From contig QEVO01000001.1 in the NCBI GenBank assembly GCA_003577275.1, forward strand, positions 620,001 to 684,000: a stretch of 64,000 nt of DNA, read 5' to 3'. Each line of letters starts with the position of its first letter. The first letter of the stretch is position 1. The notes under the pieces are model-generated. The model made no database searches, had not been told where the DNA came from, and was given only the letters and a program-made list of their open reading frames with translations. Shown here piece by piece: positions 42,090-50,951 of this stretch. The position numbers were made by a program, and so were the translations under genes. Source of the DNA: Pseudomonadota bacterium. GTDB lineage: Bacteria; Pseudomonadota; Alphaproteobacteria; Sphingomonadales; Govanellaceae.

Positions 42090-44813
42090 TTGGCCAAGGC
42101 GGCGGTTCAGTCAAGTGAACGGATAACGATTACACGAGAAGAACTCCTCAGAGAGGTGATTGAGGCGTCATCCGCTTCCGTCTTTCTGTTGGTTGCGCCT
42201 GCCGGATACGGCAAGACAACTTTGCTGTCCCAGCACTATGCTCAAAAGCAGAAGGAAAATGTCAGCACCATCTGGATGGATTGCGATCAGGACCTTGCCG
42301 ATGCCAGCGCCTTTGCCGCCCGGTTGCAGGACTTGATTGCTGCGGAGAGTAGGCAGATTAAGGGTGCGGAAACGTCCTCCTCAAAGCAGGACTTCCAAAC
42401 AATGGCTAATCTTTTCGACCTAACGCAAATTCTGGTCCGGCAGCTCGAACGGCTCGAGCGTCAAACCTTTATCTATCTGGATGATCTGGAAAAGTTGACC
42501 GGAACGCCCGCAGGCGCCCTGGTCGCCCGTCTGTTCAAAATGCTGCCGCCCAACGCCAAATTATTGACGGCGTCACGGCTGCGCCCGGAAGGTGAGATCG
42601 CCAAGCTGACAACCATGGGGCAGCTTGTTGAAATTACCTCGGAACAGTTGCGGTTTTCCGAACACGAGATTGAAGAAATTATCGCGAGAACGGGCAGCAC
42701 TGAAAATGTGGAACGGTTCTTGCGGCAAATGGAGGGGTGGCCGGTCAGTTTGGCATTCATCCATATGGCAGGGGAAAATGGGTTGCTCGCAGGCGGAATG
42801 GATTCAGCCATGTCACAGGGGGGGCATGGGCGCAATATGCGCCGGGTGTCAGATTACCTGTCAGAGCAAGTATTCCAGAAGATCCCCGAGGATTTGAAAA
42901 ATTTTCTTCTGAGAATCGCCTTTCCGGAACAGATCAATGCGGACTTGGCCAACGCCATCACCGGACAGGCAAATGGCGGGCAGATGCTGGAGCGGGTGTG
43001 TGCGCGAAATCTTTTTGTTCATCCGTTGAGCAAGGCGGGATCCTGGTATCGTCTGCATCAGATTTTCCGCGATTTTCTGATTGAACGCTTAACGCTGTCG
43101 ATCGGGGATGAGATTAAGGACATTCATTGCCGGATTGCCCGTTGGTACAGTACTCACGGCAATGTCGGTCCGGCGCTGCGGCATGCGGTGGAAACCGGCG
43201 ACCTTGAGCTTATCAATGAAGTTCTGTTGACCTCCGGAGGATGGACGGCTTCCCTGGGTCAGGGGACAAATGCGTGGCGGTATTATGATCGTTTTTCCGA
43301 TGCTCAGATCGCCAATTATCCCCAACTTGTTTTGTGCCGGGTGCACTTATGCGCGCATCGGGGCGAAATCGAGCGGGCCAGAAAGCTGCTCAGAACTTCC
43401 CAGCCGAAAATTGCAATCATGGAGAGCGAGGAGCGTTCGGCGCAGGTCGGTTCCATGCTGCAGGCGGGATGGGAAGGTTTAGACCTGCTCGTGGCGAATT
43501 TCGAGGAATGGCCGGCGCCGGCTCAAGCCCTTGAGCGTTTCAAAAACACGGCGGTCCATCGGGTCCGCCCGGTGAATAAAGTCACAGCAATTTCAGCCGA
43601 GCTTCTTTCATGGCTTTACAACACGACGGGTGAATTCAGCCTCGCGGTTCAGACCGCCGCAAGAGGGAGCCGGATGTGCGAACGCACAGGGGCCTATTTT
43701 ATCAAACTGTATTCCGATCTGGCCGGTGGCTATAACTATTCGATACTTGGCCAGCCGGATGAGGCCCGAACGCTAATTGACCGTAGTTACCGGGAAGCCT
43801 GTCAGATACTGGGCGCAAGCGGCGGGACGACGCTGGCAATACAGGCATTTCAGGCCATGCTGATTGCCGACGCCGGTGATCCTGTCCGCGCCGCAGATAT
43901 GATCGCTTCCAGCAAAGAGGTCATTGTGGAAGGGGAGGTCTGGCACCAGCTGGCCCGAGAATTCTATCGCATCCTTGCCTGGGGTGAGTTTTTCAGAAAT
44001 GGGCTGAAAGCCGCGCTGGATACCCTCGATGAGGGATTGACGGTCTTTTCAGACCGCCCCATGCGTCGCACGGAACAGGCGCTCGCTCTGTTGAAGGTGC
44101 GCTTTTATCTGGCGGCCGGAGAACCGGATGAGGCCCAAGCCGTTGCCGAGGCATTGGAACTTGAAAAAAAAGTCTGGCGGGGAGATCAGGTCTCCGTACA
44201 GGAATGGCAATTGAGTTTGCCCGCAACGCATATTCAGGTCTGGCTCGACATCGCTTCAGGGAATCTGGCCGCTGCGGCCCAGGCGCTGGATGCGCTCAAA
44301 TTATTCGTGGCCCGAACGCAAGCGCGCAAGTTTCTGCCTGAATTACTTTTGTCAGAAAGCTTGCTCGCCTTGATATCCGAGAAGGAATACGCCGCCTCTG
44401 TCAGCCTGATGGAGGCGTTGAGAGCCGCCGAGGAAACAGAAAACAGGCTTCCGCTTCTTGTGAACCTGCCGCATATGAAAATGATCACGTCCAAGTTGTT
44501 ATCGTCAGACCATCTGGGGGCTGAAGACAGGGTTCTGCTGGCTCAATATCTTGAGGGGGCGAGAACCGCCGCCGGAGAGGATCAGGACGCCGCACCGGCC
44601 AAGCGCCCGATCCCTGCCGGACTGAATACCCGCGAAGGCCAGGTGTTCTGGCTTTTGACGGATGGATTTACCAGCAAGGAAATTGCGCGGGAGTTGGGCA
44701 TTTCTGTGAATACGGCACAGGGATACAGGAAATCCCTATATCACAAACTGCGCATTTCCCGACGATCAAGAATAGTGGAAATTTCGCGCAAGCTCCTTTC
44801 TGAAGATGGATAG
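42090..44813 (+). CDS. MalT-like (LAL) LuxR-family ATP-dependent regulator
   Basis: A large regulator of 907 aa. An N-terminal STAND ATPase has Walker A APAGYGKTTLL (residues 36-46) and a Walker B-like FIYLDDLEKL (about 128). A long helical, TPR-like middle follows. The C-terminal LuxR helix-turn-helix is LNTREGQVFWLLTDGFTSKE, then IARELGISVNTAQGYRKSLY (about 845-890). The start is TTG 42090, with GAGAGG 5 nt upstream. It would be an inducer- and ATP-dependent activator. It sits between the F420 genes and the molybdenum-hydroxylase operon, and CCCCC-N9-GGAT sites precede the three units around it. It is the best candidate to control them (inference). Confidence 0.93.
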   Translation: MAKAAVQSSERITITREELLREVIEASSASVFLLVAPAGYGKTTLLSQHYAQKQKENVSTIWMDCDQDLADASAFAARLQDLIAAESRQIKGAETSSSKQDFQTMANLFDLTQILVRQLERLERQTFIYLDDLEKLTGTPAGALVARLFKMLPPNAKLLTASRLRPEGEIAKLTTMGQLVEITSEQLRFSEHEIEEIIARTGSTENVERFLRQMEGWPVSLAFIHMAGENGLLAGGMDSAMSQGGHGRNMRRVSDYLSEQVFQKIPEDLKNFLLRIAFPEQINADLANAITGQANGGQMLERVCARNLFVHPLSKAGSWYRLHQIFRDFLIERLTLSIGDEIKDIHCRIARWYSTHGNVGPALRHAVETGDLELINEVLLTSGGWTASLGQGTNAWRYYDRFSDAQIANYPQLVLCRVHLCAHRGEIERARKLLRTSQPKIAIMESEERSAQVGSMLQAGWEGLDLLVANFEEWPAPAQALERFKNTAVHRVRPVNKVTAISAELLSWLYNTTGEFSLAVQTAARGSRMCERTGAYFIKLYSDLAGGYNYSILGQPDEARTLIDRSYREACQILGASGGTTLAIQAFQAMLIADAGDPVRAADMIASSKEVIVEGEVWHQLAREFYRILAWGEFFRNGLKAALDTLDEGLTVFSDRPMRRTEQALALLKVRFYLAAGEPDEAQAVAEALELEKKVWRGDQVSVQEWQLSLPATHIQVWLDIASGNLAAAAQALDALKLFVARTQARKFLPELLLSESLLALISEKEYAASVSLMEALRAAEETENRLPLLVNLPHMKMITSKLLSSDHLGAEDRVLLAQYLEGARTAAGEDQDAAPAKRPIPAGLNTREGQVFWLLTDGFTSKEIARELGISVNTAQGYRKSLYHKLRISRRSRIVEISRKLLSEDG

Positions 44814-44835
44814 TATGTTGAATTTATTTGATAAA

Positions 44836-44869
44836 ATCCCCCCAGGCTAATCCCCCCATTTTCGGGGAT
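44836..44869. promoter_or_regulatory. CCCCC-N9-GGAT motif, site 3, with repeated ATCCCCCC
   Basis: ATCCCCCC occurs twice (44836-44843 and 44850-44857), 14 bp apart. The second copy continues as CATTTTCGGGGAT, giving CCCCC, nine bases and GGAT, and an ATCCCC...GGGGAT dyad. It lies about 105 bp upstream of the TonB receptor at 44974. It matches sites at 32.96 and 37.88 kb. Confidence 0.5.
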
Positions 44870-44973
44870 CGTATTTCCGGTCCATTTAATTTTACATGCA
44901 GGCGGAAGAGGAAATGCGGCTGTATGCCGGGGGCAATATCGCGTGTGAAGATTATAAAAAGGGGATCAATCCA

Positions 44974-47169
44974 ATGGCCATGCTGAGCAAAAATACCATT
45001 GTAAATGAGCGTCTGGGCAGCGTTTCCAGAAAAGCCCTTGCGATCGGGCTGGGGGTCGGCGTGCTCTCTGGAGGAATGGTCGCTGCGCCGCAAATGGCGG
45101 TAGCCCAGGATGGCGGCGGCCAACTAGAGGAAGTGACCGTGATGGCCCGTAAGAGGTCGGAATCCCTGCAGGACATTCCGGACTCCGTTACGGCTTTTTC
45201 TGCGGTGGAGATTGAAAATCGCGGCGTGGCCGATCTTGGCGACTTGAGTGGCTCCAGCCCGAACTTCGTGCTGCGGCAGTCTCAGCAGCCGGGGGTTGTG
45301 TTCTTTTCCATGCGCGGGGTAACCAGTGCCCGTTTTCAGGAGCCCGCTGCCGCAATCGTGGTTGATGGCGTTCAGCTGACGTCTGAATATCAGATTATTC
45401 AGGCGTTCTATGATGTCGAGCAGATCGAAATCCTGCGCGGCCCTCAAGGCTCCTTGTACGGCCGCAATGCCATCGGTGGCGCTGTTGTGGTGACCACCAA
45501 GCAACCAGGCAACGAACTCGAAGGGTTTTTGAAAGCCGGATATGGCGAAAATGATGACCTGCGCCTTTCAGGCTCGGTTTCTGCGCCACTGGTGGCAGAC
45601 AAGTTCTTTGTTAATGTGGTTGCTTCCTATCAGGATTTTGACGGGAATATTAAAAATACGTTCCTCGGGGGAAAGGCAGACCCGGAAGAAGTCAAATACG
45701 GGCGCGTCAAATTCAAGATTTTGCCGGCCGAGAATATCTCTTTGGACCTCAAGGCCTCCTATGAAAAACGCGATGGCGGCGTGGGGTATTTCGTGAATAT
45801 TCCCAGCGGCGATGTCAATGACATAGTGCCCGTCAGCACCGGCACCATGGGCTATGGCGACCGTGAGCTGCTGGATTTCTCCGGCCAGTTGAACTGGGAT
45901 TTCAGCGGCATGACGTGGACCACCACGGTCTCCTACGCGGAAGTGGACGACAACTTCCTGCAGGATATCGACTACTCTCCGTTGGCCGCCATTGATGCCG
46001 TACAATTTGTCGATGTGCAGTCCATCACTGCTGAAACACGGTTGACCTCAAGTGGGGAAACGTCCTTGCGCTGGCTGGTTGGGGCGTATTACGCGGACAT
46101 TGATCAGGATGTAGGGACCTATCTGAATTTTGAGCCCTGCTTCTTCTTTGATCCGGGTTCCTGTCCGCTCGGACCTATCGACCCGGCAACGCAGATTCAA
46201 CTGCCATTTGGCGTGAATGCCAACAACAACGAAATGTTTGCGTTCTTCGGGCAAGTCAACTACGACCTCACAGAGGCGACGGAACTGACCCTTGGGCTGC
46301 GCTATGACCGGGATAAGCGGACACAAGACGATCTGGTGACCCTGACGACCAGCGCCAAGGCCTTTGATGCCGTTCAGCCCAAGCTTTCCCTGTCCCATCG
46401 TTTCTCTGAAGAAGTCATGGTCTATGGAACGGTTTCCCGCGGGTTCCGCAGCGGCGCGTTCAACGGCACGAACTTCGTTACGCGTATGTATGATGCCGAA
46501 ACGCTCTGGAACTACGAAGTGGGCGCCAAGGTTGATCTGTTTGATAATCGTATGCGTGTGAATGCTGCGGCATTCTACATTGATTACAATGATCGTCAGG
46601 AATACGTTATCCAGGGGGGAACGGGTGCGCAAACCCTGTTCAATATCCCAAAATCACGGATCACCGGGTTTGAAATAGAAGCCACAGCATTGGTGAGCGA
46701 TTATTTTACCTTCCTCGGTAGTCTCGGGGTGATCGACAGCAAGGTCAAGACGACGAACACGACGGCTGAGGCGGCTCTCCATGCGCTTAATGGCCTTGAT
46801 CCCTCGGTGACCTTTGATGGCAATAACCTTCCCAATATTCCCAAGGTGACGTTCAGTTTGGGGCTCGAAGGGGAATACCCGTTGTCCGGGACTCTGGATT
46901 TGTTCGGGCGGATTTCCATGACTCATCGCGGCAAGATGCACGCCTCTCTTGGCAATATTGCCGATCAAATGGAATCGGTAAATCTTGTGGACATGCGCCT
47001 TGCGCTGCGAATGGATCGCATTGAGTTTGCGGTTTTCGGCGAGAATCTGTTCGATAAGGAATATTACACCGAAACCGCCATTCCCGGTTTTGGGTCCATC
47101 AACCCAACCCCTGGTGGTTTCCAGGCTCGTGGCCGGCGTCTCGGCGCTGAAATCAAGATGAGCTTCTAG
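44974..47169 (+). CDS. TonB-dependent outer-membrane receptor
   Basis: An outer-membrane importer of 731 aa when started at ATG 44974 (MAMLSKN), with GGGGA about 9 nt upstream; a frame open 78 bp further upstream lacks support. The signal peptide (ALAIGLGVGVLSGGMVAAPQ) is followed by a TonB-box-like EEVTVMARKRSESLQ. The plug contains IEILRGPQGSLYGRNAIGGAV (given here as its typical core IEILRGPQGSLYGRN). The C-terminus RLGAEIKMSF ends in Phe. It opens the operon with the molybdenum hydroxylase, so it probably imports the heterocyclic or aromatic substrate (inference). Confidence 0.94.
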   Translation: MAMLSKNTIVNERLGSVSRKALAIGLGVGVLSGGMVAAPQMAVAQDGGGQLEEVTVMARKRSESLQDIPDSVTAFSAVEIENRGVADLGDLSGSSPNFVLRQSQQPGVVFFSMRGVTSARFQEPAAAIVVDGVQLTSEYQIIQAFYDVEQIEILRGPQGSLYGRNAIGGAVVVTTKQPGNELEGFLKAGYGENDDLRLSGSVSAPLVADKFFVNVVASYQDFDGNIKNTFLGGKADPEEVKYGRVKFKILPAENISLDLKASYEKRDGGVGYFVNIPSGDVNDIVPVSTGTMGYGDRELLDFSGQLNWDFSGMTWTTTVSYAEVDDNFLQDIDYSPLAAIDAVQFVDVQSITAETRLTSSGETSLRWLVGAYYADIDQDVGTYLNFEPCFFFDPGSCPLGPIDPATQIQLPFGVNANNNEMFAFFGQVNYDLTEATELTLGLRYDRDKRTQDDLVTLTTSAKAFDAVQPKLSLSHRFSEEVMVYGTVSRGFRSGAFNGTNFVTRMYDAETLWNYEVGAKVDLFDNRMRVNAAAFYIDYNDRQEYVIQGGTGAQTLFNIPKSRITGFEIEATALVSDYFTFLGSLGVIDSKVKTTNTTAEAALHALNGLDPSVTFDGNNLPNIPKVTFSLGLEGEYPLSGTLDLFGRISMTHRGKMHASLGNIADQMESVNLVDMRLALRMDRIEFAVFGENLFDKEYYTETAIPGFGSINPTPGGFQARGRRLGAEIKMSF

Positions 47170-47193
47170 TTTTTTGAGGCTCATGACGCGATG

Positions 47194-47220
47194 AGCGGGC
47201 GCGGCGATAATCCGCCCGCT
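47194..47220 (+). other. Stem-loop between TonB receptor and molybdenum hydroxylase genes
   Basis: AGCGGGCG (47194-47201) and CGCCCGCT (47213-47220) form an 8-bp G+C-rich stem with an 11-nt loop, 24 bp after the receptor stop. No T-run follows, so it is more likely an mRNA-stabilising or partial-termination element that tunes receptor versus enzyme levels. Confidence 0.45.
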
Positions 47221-47260
47221 TATCCATCTTCCCCCAAGTGGCAAGCGACAAGTGACACTC

Positions 47261-48151
47261 ATGGATTTTATTTATGCCCAAAAGCTGGAGGAGGCGCTGA
47301 ATGCCCTCAGAACTCAGGCTGGCCGGGCTAAGGTGTTGGCCGGCGGCACGGACCTGATGATCCAGATCGCCAGAGGGGAGAAGCAACCTCAGGCGCTGAT
47401 CTTCATTGGCCAGCTGAAAGACGATCTTGCCGCCGTCTCTCTTAGCCAGGACGGGCATCTGAACATTGGCGCGCTTGTGACCCATCGGCAGATTTGTGCG
47501 GATCGGCAAGTACAGGCGAGCTATCCGGCGCTGGCGACGGCTTCGGCATCTGTCGGCGGGTGGCAGACGCAGTCCGTGGGAACGCTGGCGGGCAATATCT
47601 GCAATGCCTCCCCTGCGGCAGACACCATCCCGCCCCTACTGGTTCATGAAGCCGTGGTCACGATTCAAAGCGCGGCCCGTGGTTTGCGCGATGTCTCCCT
47701 GGAGTACTTTATCACCGGGCGGCGGCAGATTGCGATCGAGAACGATGAAATGGTTGTCGGCATCACGCTAGCGCCTCTCCCGGCTGATACGGCGGATGCT
47801 TACCTCAAAGTCGGGCGGCGCAAGGCGATGGAGGTTGCCATTGCCGGGCTGGCCATGCGCTTGACCATGGCCGGGCCGGAAATCGTCGGCGAGCTGAGAG
47901 TGGCAACCTGCGCAACCGGTCCGGTTTCCCGGCGCGCCAGGGAAGTTGAAGCCCTGTTTTCAGGACAGAAATTAACCGATGAACTGGTGACGCAAGGAGC
48001 AAGTCTGCTGGGGCGGATGATCCAACCCATTGATGATACGCGCGCCAGCGCGCAGTACCGAAAATTGGTGATCCCGAAGCTATTCCGGGGCGCCGTTCTG
48101 GAATGCCTGGCAAAACTGGGGATCGCCATTTCAGGACTGGAGAAAAGCTGA
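47261..48151 (+). CDS. Molybdenum hydroxylase, FAD-binding medium subunit (CoxM/XdhB-like)
   Basis: A 296-aa FAD subunit. It opens with MDFIYAQKLEEALNAL, usual for this family, which favours ATG 47261 over GTG 47252. The two FAD motifs are VLAGGTDLMIQ (about residues 26-36) and TVGTLAGNICNASPAADTIP-like sequence, seen here as SVGTLAGNICNASPAAD (about 101-117). It passes electrons from the iron-sulfur subunit to an acceptor. It overlaps the next gene by one base (TGATG). With the small and large subunits it forms a xanthine-dehydrogenase-family hydroxylase in the cytoplasm. Confidence 0.93.
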   Translation: MDFIYAQKLEEALNALRTQAGRAKVLAGGTDLMIQIARGEKQPQALIFIGQLKDDLAAVSLSQDGHLNIGALVTHRQICADRQVQASYPALATASASVGGWQTQSVGTLAGNICNASPAADTIPPLLVHEAVVTIQSAARGLRDVSLEYFITGRRQIAIENDEMVVGITLAPLPADTADAYLKVGRRKAMEVAIAGLAMRLTMAGPEIVGELRVATCATGPVSRRAREVEALFSGQKLTDELVTQGASLLGRMIQPIDDTRASAQYRKLVIPKLFRGAVLECLAKLGIAISGLEKS

Positions 48152-48636
48152 TGAAAATCAATTTGAAGGTCAACGGCATTCTGGAGGAAGTGGAGATCGA
48201 AGCGTCAACCGTGCTGCTTGATGTCCTGCGGGATAAATTGCATCTGACAGGCGCGAAAGAAGGTTGCCGGGAAGGGGAGTGTGGAGCCTGCACGGTTCTG
48301 ATCGATGGCCAGCCTGTGGACAGTTGTCTCTATTCCGCTGCCGCTGCGGCCAATACCGAGATCGAGACCGTGGAAGGGATCAGCGCCAATGGCCTTTCGG
48401 CAATCCAGAAGGCCATGGTGGAAGAAGGCGGCATCCAGTGCGGCTTTTGTACGCCCGGTATTGTGATGACGCTCACGGCCCTGTTGCGACAAAACGCGGA
48501 TCCAACGCCAAAAGATGTCGCGGCGGCTCTGAATGGAAATATTTGCCGCTGTACCGGGTACAGCCGGATTGTCTCGGCAACCCTGAAGGCGGCGAAAAAT
48601 GCAATGGCTCAGAAGGCAGGAGATGCTCATGCCTGA
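48151..48636 (+). CDS. Molybdenum hydroxylase, [2Fe-2S] small subunit (CoxS/XdhC-like)
   Basis: A 161-aa electron-transfer subunit with two [2Fe-2S] clusters. The plant-ferredoxin-like cluster uses CREGECGACTVLIDG (about residues 41-55) and a further Cys in PVDSC. The second uses CGFCTPG (about 100-106) and CRCTGY (about 134-139). The start ATG 48151 overlaps the previous stop. It overlaps the large-subunit gene by 8 bp. All eight cluster cysteines are present. It bridges the molybdenum site and the FAD subunit. Confidence 0.95.
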   Translation: MKINLKVNGILEEVEIEASTVLLDVLRDKLHLTGAKEGCREGECGACTVLIDGQPVDSCLYSAAAAANTEIETVEGISANGLSAIQKAMVEEGGIQCGFCTPGIVMTLTALLRQNADPTPKDVAAALNGNICRCTGYSRIVSATLKAAKNAMAQKAGDAHA

Positions 48637-50920
48637 GGTCATCGGCCGCTCTGTCCCCCGTGCTGACGGGCCAGGCAAGGTTACGGGACAGACGCTCTAT
48701 ACAGCGGATATTGAACACAAGGGCATGTTGCATGCCGCCATCCTGCGGTCCCCGACGCCTGCCGGTAAAATTGTCCGCCTCAATGCGGATAAGGCCCGCC
48801 AAATGCCGGGTGTAAAGGCTATCGTCACGGCGGCGGATGCGCCGGATGTCAGAGCCGGATGGGCATTGTTTGATACGCCGATGTTTGCCCGGGACGAGGT
48901 GCTTTTTGAAGGGGAGCCCATCGCCGCCGTCGCCGCAACGACGCTGGCGCAGAGCCGCGCTGCGGTGGCGGCCATAGAACTCGAAATCCAGGAAATCCCT
49001 CCTGTCGGTGATATCGATATGGCGCTGGCGGAAGGCGCGCGTCTGATTCACCCTAAGCTGGCCCAATATGGTTCGGTTCCGGGGATAGTGTTTAACCGCG
49101 AAGGTAATGTGGCCTGTAAATACGCCCATGAAGAACCCGGTGTGGACGATGCGTTTGCCAGGGCCGACCGGATCATTGAGGATACCTACGACTTCGGTCG
49201 TCAATATCAGGGATACCTCGAACCCAAAGGGACCGTCGTTCAATACCGCGACGGGCGCTATACGGTGCAAAGCGGGCACCAGTATGTGTTCAATCTGCGC
49301 GACCGCCTTGCCCAGTTCCTGCAAATCAAACCCAGCGATGTCCGCGTGCAGGGCATGGCGATTGGCGGCGGCTTTGGGGGCAAACTTGATTTCGGCCCCG
49401 AACCCTATGCCGCTGTTCTGGCCAAGGCGACCGGTAAACCCGTTAAGCTGATCTTCAGCCGTGAGGAGGACCTGATTGCCGCAACCGTGCGTGAAGGTGC
49501 GCGGGTAAGGATCCGCTCAGCGCTGGATAAGGACGGCAACATCATCGGACGGGAGTTTTTTACCGACCATGACAATGGCGCCTACTCCGGCGAATTGATC
49601 CTGATGGCGGGCTTGGCGTTGATGTTCTGTCGCGGCGTTTACCGCACTGGACCTATCCGTACGCAGTTCCGTCTAATTTATACCAATACCTCGCCGACCG
49701 GCGCATACCGAGGTGTCTCTGGCGTGCCCATGATTAGCGCAATCGAATGCCATATGGATCATATCGCGCGTGAATTAGGGGTGGATCCGAGAGCCTATCG
49801 ACTAGCCCATACGCTTAATAATAATGAAAAGCTACCCAATGGGCAGATGCTTCATGATGCCGCTATCCTCAGGGAAGCCTATGCGGAAATCGAGAAGATT
49901 GCGCCATGGGAGGAAATGAAGAGAACCAAGAAGCCATTGGAAGGCGTGGCGATTGGCAGTACGGTCTGGTTGACCAATCCGCTTCCGGCCTCCGCCACGG
50001 TCAAGTTGAACGAAGATGGCTCTGCCCATGTTCTGTCCGGAACATGCGATATCGGCACCGGGGCCATGGCTCAGGGTGTTGTCGGAATCGTGGCGGAAAC
50101 CCTGGGGCTTGATCCTGCAAATGTTCACATCGTTCAGCCGGATACGGATGTGGCCGCCTATGATGGGGGATCGCAAGGTAGCCGAACAACCCGTGCGGTG
50201 GGGCGCGCCGCCGAGCACGCCGCTATGGATGTCCGCCAGAAAATCCTCGATGCAGCAGCCCCGCTGATGCAGACGGAAGCGGCCCGTCTGACCCTCTCCG
50301 GCGGGAAAATTCACGATATTGAGGACCCGGGAAAGGCCATCGGCCTGACCGATATTCTCATGATGGGTGCTTTTGCCTCAGGCCCGATCGTCGGGACGGG
50401 TAAACATGCCGAACAACCTATCCCATTTGATCCGGGCTGTGCGGTAGGGCTGGCGTTCCCCACGCTGCCCACACCGACCTATCACGTTCATATGGCCAAG
50501 GTCGCTGTCTGTCCCATGACCGGAAATGTTGAGGTGAAGCGCTACATCGTCGCGCAGGAAGTCGGCAAAGCTTTAAACCCACAGGGTATTTCCGGCCAGA
50601 TACAGGGCGGCGTTGCCCAAGGGATCGGTTATGCCCTTCATGAGGGACTCAGAGTAAGGGATGGCCGGTACATGGAGCGTTCTCTGGAAGCCTATCGCTT
50701 GCCGTTGGCGGTCGACATTCCGGAAGTAGAAGCCATCATTCTGGAACACCCGGCGGATGAAGGCCCGTTCGGGGCCAAGGGAACGGCCGAGCCGCCGATC
50801 GTTCTGGCACCGGCGGTGATCCACAACGCCATTTATGACGCCATTGGCGTGCCGTTGAACAGCATCCCGTTGACGCCAGAGCGCATCCTGGAGGCGCTGG
50901 AACGCCGGAAGTCCGCCTAG
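48629..50920 (+). CDS. Molybdenum hydroxylase, molybdopterin-binding large subunit
   Basis: A 763-aa catalytic subunit. ATG 48629 is chosen because AGGAG lies 6 nt upstream; earlier in-frame starts sit in or before that site. It begins VIGRSVPRADGPGKVTGQTLY, then has AIGGGFGGKLDF (about residue 250), TSPTGAYRGVSGVP (about 355) and the C-terminal GPFGAKGTAEPPIVLAP with the catalytic Glu. The AYRG loop lacks the Cys-Ser-Phe-Arg of true CO dehydrogenase, so this is an aldehyde-oxidase or N-heterocycle-hydroxylase type enzyme. It should insert a water-derived hydroxyl next to a ring nitrogen or oxidise an aldehyde (inference). The substrate is unknown. Confidence 0.93.
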   Translation: MPEVIGRSVPRADGPGKVTGQTLYTADIEHKGMLHAAILRSPTPAGKIVRLNADKARQMPGVKAIVTAADAPDVRAGWALFDTPMFARDEVLFEGEPIAAVAATTLAQSRAAVAAIELEIQEIPPVGDIDMALAEGARLIHPKLAQYGSVPGIVFNREGNVACKYAHEEPGVDDAFARADRIIEDTYDFGRQYQGYLEPKGTVVQYRDGRYTVQSGHQYVFNLRDRLAQFLQIKPSDVRVQGMAIGGGFGGKLDFGPEPYAAVLAKATGKPVKLIFSREEDLIAATVREGARVRIRSALDKDGNIIGREFFTDHDNGAYSGELILMAGLALMFCRGVYRTGPIRTQFRLIYTNTSPTGAYRGVSGVPMISAIECHMDHIARELGVDPRAYRLAHTLNNNEKLPNGQMLHDAAILREAYAEIEKIAPWEEMKRTKKPLEGVAIGSTVWLTNPLPASATVKLNEDGSAHVLSGTCDIGTGAMAQGVVGIVAETLGLDPANVHIVQPDTDVAAYDGGSQGSRTTRAVGRAAEHAAMDVRQKILDAAAPLMQTEAARLTLSGGKIHDIEDPGKAIGLTDILMMGAFASGPIVGTGKHAEQPIPFDPGCAVGLAFPTLPTPTYHVHMAKVAVCPMTGNVEVKRYIVAQEVGKALNPQGISGQIQGGVAQGIGYALHEGLRVRDGRYMERSLEAYRLPLAVDIPEVEAIILEHPADEGPFGAKGTAEPPIVLAPAVIHNAIYDAIGVPLNSIPLTPERILEALERRKSA

Positions 50921-50951
50921 TTTTCATGGCTTTAGCTACAAAGGGTCCAAC

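Noticed and set aside
48629..50920. Carbon monoxide dehydrogenase (CoxL) assignment
   Set aside because: The active-site loop reads AYRG rather than the AY-x-CSFR of true CO dehydrogenase, so only the wider molybdenum hydroxylase family is called.
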